Assembly (NCBI RefSeq): GCF_030272615.1
Contig: NC_081413.1
Span: 156,365,349 to 156,425,348 of the forward strand
Length of the DNA: 60,000 bases
Source: Cryptomeria japonica
Taxonomy: Eukaryota; Streptophyta; Pinopsida; Cupressales; Cupressaceae
Direction: 5' to 3'
The position numbers and the translations under genes are program-made. A model generated the notes under the pieces. It made no database searches. It saw only the letters and a program-made list of their open reading frames with translations, and was not told the origin of the DNA. Below, piece after piece: positions 57,501-60,000 of this stretch (its first letter is position 1; the number at the start of each line of letters is the position of its first letter).

Positions 57501-57607
57501 AAATCAATTCCCTTTCAAGCCAAGAAGATAGGCCCTAGCTTGTGACTCCACCCCTTTTGAGAACCCAGAGATTTGGGGCTGACCATGAGTTAGCAAAGCT
57601 TGGGTAG

Positions 57608-58561
57608 TGTTGATGTGTTTTTTACACACTTCGAACACAAAATAAAATACCAAAGTATTTTACCCTCTCTTGAACAAAATCACCACAAATGCTAAATATA
57701 TGATCAACTAAGACGATTCCAAGGTTTCTACAGTCAGTTCTTGACACATGGGTAACTCAATGGTTGATGTTGTTAATGCATGATAGCTTCGGTAAGATAA
57801 ATGATTGAATGAGAGATAAATGAAGTCTCTCATTCAATCATTTATCCTATTGACAATTATGATGAATAACTTCAAGCCTTCATTTGATAAACCATTATTT
57901 ATTTGTATATGATCAATCTAATTAGTTTGATCAAAATGCTTAACAGTCGATTATCATTCTATAGCATAGAATCCCGATTTAATATCGGTTACATTATTTG
58001 TTCACCGATTATTAAATCGGGTTAACCATTGCAATCCGATTTATTTCGGTTAACTTATTTAATGATAAACAAACAATTATCGAGTAAACCAAACATCGAT
58101 TAGTATCGATGTTAACATATCTTTGCACCGATTGATATCAAGTGATACACCGATTAATATCGGGTGGTAGAATAAACATACACCGATTGTTATCGGGTGT
58201 TAAGACAAGCAAACACTGATTGTTATCGGTTGTTAATATAAGCACACACCATTTGATATCTGTTGGTAAATAAACACCGTGTACTATTATTATGATTAGC
58301 GAAGGGGCACGATCAAGTAATGTCTTGATCGGCCATGTATAAAAGACATGGCCGGTCAAGGCATTGCTTGACCGTACCCAGTCTGCTATATATATCGAAT
58401 GGCATTCGTGAGAAAGGACATCAAAATTAATAAATGCTCCTCTCACCTGCCATACAAAAGAAGATAGTCAGATTTATATTTTAAATCAGTAATACATAGA
58501 ACAAGATAATATCAACTAGAATATAACTTGCATATTGTATGTAAATTGAACATCATTTACA
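57608..58561 (+). repeat. E4 5' LTR
   Basis: Starts TGTTGATGTG and ends ATCATTTACA next to the primer-binding site, about 954 bp; the exact right edge could be 58555. Positions 57975-58270 hold about nine half-palindromic units ACCGAT-N-ATCGGT. A 30-bp inverted repeat (58309-58338 with 58346-58375) surrounds a TATAAAAG box (58338-58345). A second copy to confirm the edges is outside the window. Confidence 0.7.
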
Positions 58562-58573
58562 TGGTATCAGAGC
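58562..58573 (+). other. E4 primer-binding site
   Basis: TGGTATCAGAGC, the standard plant initiator-Met tRNA complement, directly follows the LTR. Confidence 0.88.
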
Positions 58574-58653
58574 TATAGTTAAATCGAACCTGAGGCTGTT
58601 CAATTTTGTGGAAAATTCAAATCAAGCATATATTCAACATCACAATTCTTCCA

Positions 58654-60000
58654 ATGGCTAGCGCTATAAAATTTGAAGACAGACTTGGAGGAGGTGATGA
58701 CTTGTCAGTATGGAAGTTCAGAATTCAAATGATTCTAAAAAAAAAGAAAATCGAATCATTTGTAAAAACTGAAATTGCAGAACCTGAGACTGAACCTAAC
58801 AAAACAACTTGGAGAGAGGGAAATGAAAAGGCTATTAAAATCATAGTTGATGGGGTAAGAAACAATTCAGGAAGAGAAAAAGTCGTCATGGCAAGAACAC
58901 CTTCAAGAAGGACCTTTCTCAAATTCAATGTTACAGATGTGACAAATTTGGGCACTATGTTGCCAAATGCCCATAAAGAGCTAAGCAAGCCACATTTGCC
59001 AAAACGGGAAAATCTAAAAGGGAAGAGGACCTCGAGAAGTATGTACTCTATTCAGCACTCACAAAACAAGCATCTAATAAAATTAACTCCTGGGTGATCG
59101 ACAGTGGCTCATCCAGACACATTACAGGATTCAGAGAAGTACTAGACTCCATGAAAGAGGAGAATGATGAGGAAGTAACTATCGAAGATGACTCTACACA
59201 TCCAGTCAAAGGAGTTGGAACTTGCACCATCAAACTAAAGTCAGGTGTATCATTACAACTTAAAGGAGTACTATATGTATCAGGCATTAAGAGAAATCTA
59301 GTCTCAATATCAGCACTGGAGGACAATGGATACAGGGTGACCTTCATGGACAACAGAGTATTGGCTTGGCCAAAGAACTCATCCATCAAGAAAGCTAAAA
59401 CGATTGGTCAAAGACAAGGCTACTTGTATGAGCTATGCACAGAGCCCAACTTAGCCCTAATTCATGAAACTACATATGCTAATGAAGTCTGGCATAGAAG
59501 ACTAGGCCACCTAAATTTTAGAGCTTTATCATCAATGGGAGACCTTGTCACAGGTCTACCTAAGTTAAAGCAATATCATTTAGGGGCATGCAAAGGATGT
59601 GCCCTAGGTAAAAATACTAAGGGTGCTTTTTAGAATAGTACTAGGAAAACAAGTAAAATTTTAGAGTTAGTTCATTCTGATGTATGTGGACCTATGTTTG
59701 TACCTTCAATGGGGGGATTTTTCTATTATGTAATATTTGTTGATGACTACTCTAGGAAAACTTGGACCTACTTTCTGAAATGTAAAGAATCAAAAGAGAT
59801 CCTTAATAGGTTTAAAGAATTCAAATCACTAATAGAGAACTACTCTGGTAACAAAATTAAAACCCTAAGAACTGATAATGGTGGGGAATACACATCAGAA
59901 TTATTTAAAGAGTTTTGTAAAAATTCAGGGATTAAGAGGGAGTTAACAATACCCTATAACCCTCAACAAAATGGGATAGCTGAGAGGAAAAATAGGACAA
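58654..60000 (+). pseudogene. E4 copia gag-pol, gag internally deleted, partial
   Basis: Gag opens MASAIKFEDRLGGGDDLSVW, runs about 80 codons and then joins directly to the pre-knuckle region; most of the gag body is missing. The CCHC knuckle C-YR-C-DKFG-H-YVAK-C lies near 58940 in another frame and is followed by TAA (P-stop-RAKQ). Protease (WVIDSGSSRHITG, 59090), pre-integrase (WHRRLGHLNF...CKGCALGK) and the integrase core (HSDVCGPM, VDDYSRKTW, TDNGGEYTS, PYNPQQNG, E in AERK) follow in one frame with a TAG at about 59631. The element would encode a copia polyprotein but is inactive here. Confidence 0.8.

Larger units (their letters stand above)
57608..60000 (+). mobile_element. E4: Ty1/copia element, 5' part, runs off the window
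   Basis: A 5' LTR, an initiator-Met type primer-binding site, a shortened gag and the start of pol (protease, pre-integrase, integrase core) are in order on the plus strand. The reverse transcriptase and 3' LTR would lie beyond 60000. Confidence 0.85.

Noticed and set aside
1-60000. tRNA, rRNA and organellar genes
   Set aside because: No clover-leaf A and B boxes or rRNA words noticed; the GGTATCAGAGC-type matches are retroelement primer-binding sites.

Overview
The window is nuclear DNA from a plant with a large, retrotransposon-filled genome. A gymnosperm is plausible, but that is inference from TE density, the element types and the absence of host genes. I find no convincing single-copy host gene, no rRNA or tRNA gene and no CRISPR array. 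Almost everything is LTR retrotransposon, nested in several layers and with widely different degrees of decay.

Layout. (1) 1-3475: old AT-rich sequence with a nearly perfect foldback element (1899-2382) and a CpG-dense tract. (2) 3476-22271: element E1, a young minus-strand Ty3/Gypsy element of Tat/Ogre type with two RNase H domains. It has three LTRs in the order LTR, internal, LTR, deleted internal, LTR, and one 5-bp target duplication (ctaac) around the whole. Its 2492-codon gag-pol frame is open, but the first integrase catalytic Asp reads Asn. (3) 22272-25560: an older minus-strand relic (LTR plus an ORF with G-patch-like and CHHC-knuckle segments) beside a Ty1/copia relic. (4) 26091-51731: element E3, a decayed plus-strand chromovirus whose leader is split by E2 (27077-45227), a second minus-strand Tat-type element with perfect attag duplications. 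(5) 51732-57600: an LTR-like block, a Ty3 gag relic and a DUF4283/zinc-knuckle relic. (6) 57608-60000: the 5' part of a Ty1/copia element running off the window.

The most interesting layer is what E1 and E2 share outside ordinary gag-pol. Each carries, between pol and the 3' LTR, a divergent antisense gene with its own TATA box, a short first exon, a phase-0 intron and a large exon encoding a plant mobile domain protein. The intron of that gene, and the 5' leader at the opposite end, hold arrays of a 10-bp motif (GCGTCTGTGT in E1, GCGCCTGTGT in E2) at about 20-bp (E1: alternating 19/21-bp) spacing with unrelated spacers. Both elements also carry several copies of a small bulged hairpin, in pol and just after pol, whose two helices vary by paired changes. 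I did not recognise these two motif systems as described ones, and they are the best candidates for something new.

All statements come from reading by eye. Percent identities, insertion ages and family assignments need alignment and database searches that I could not run.
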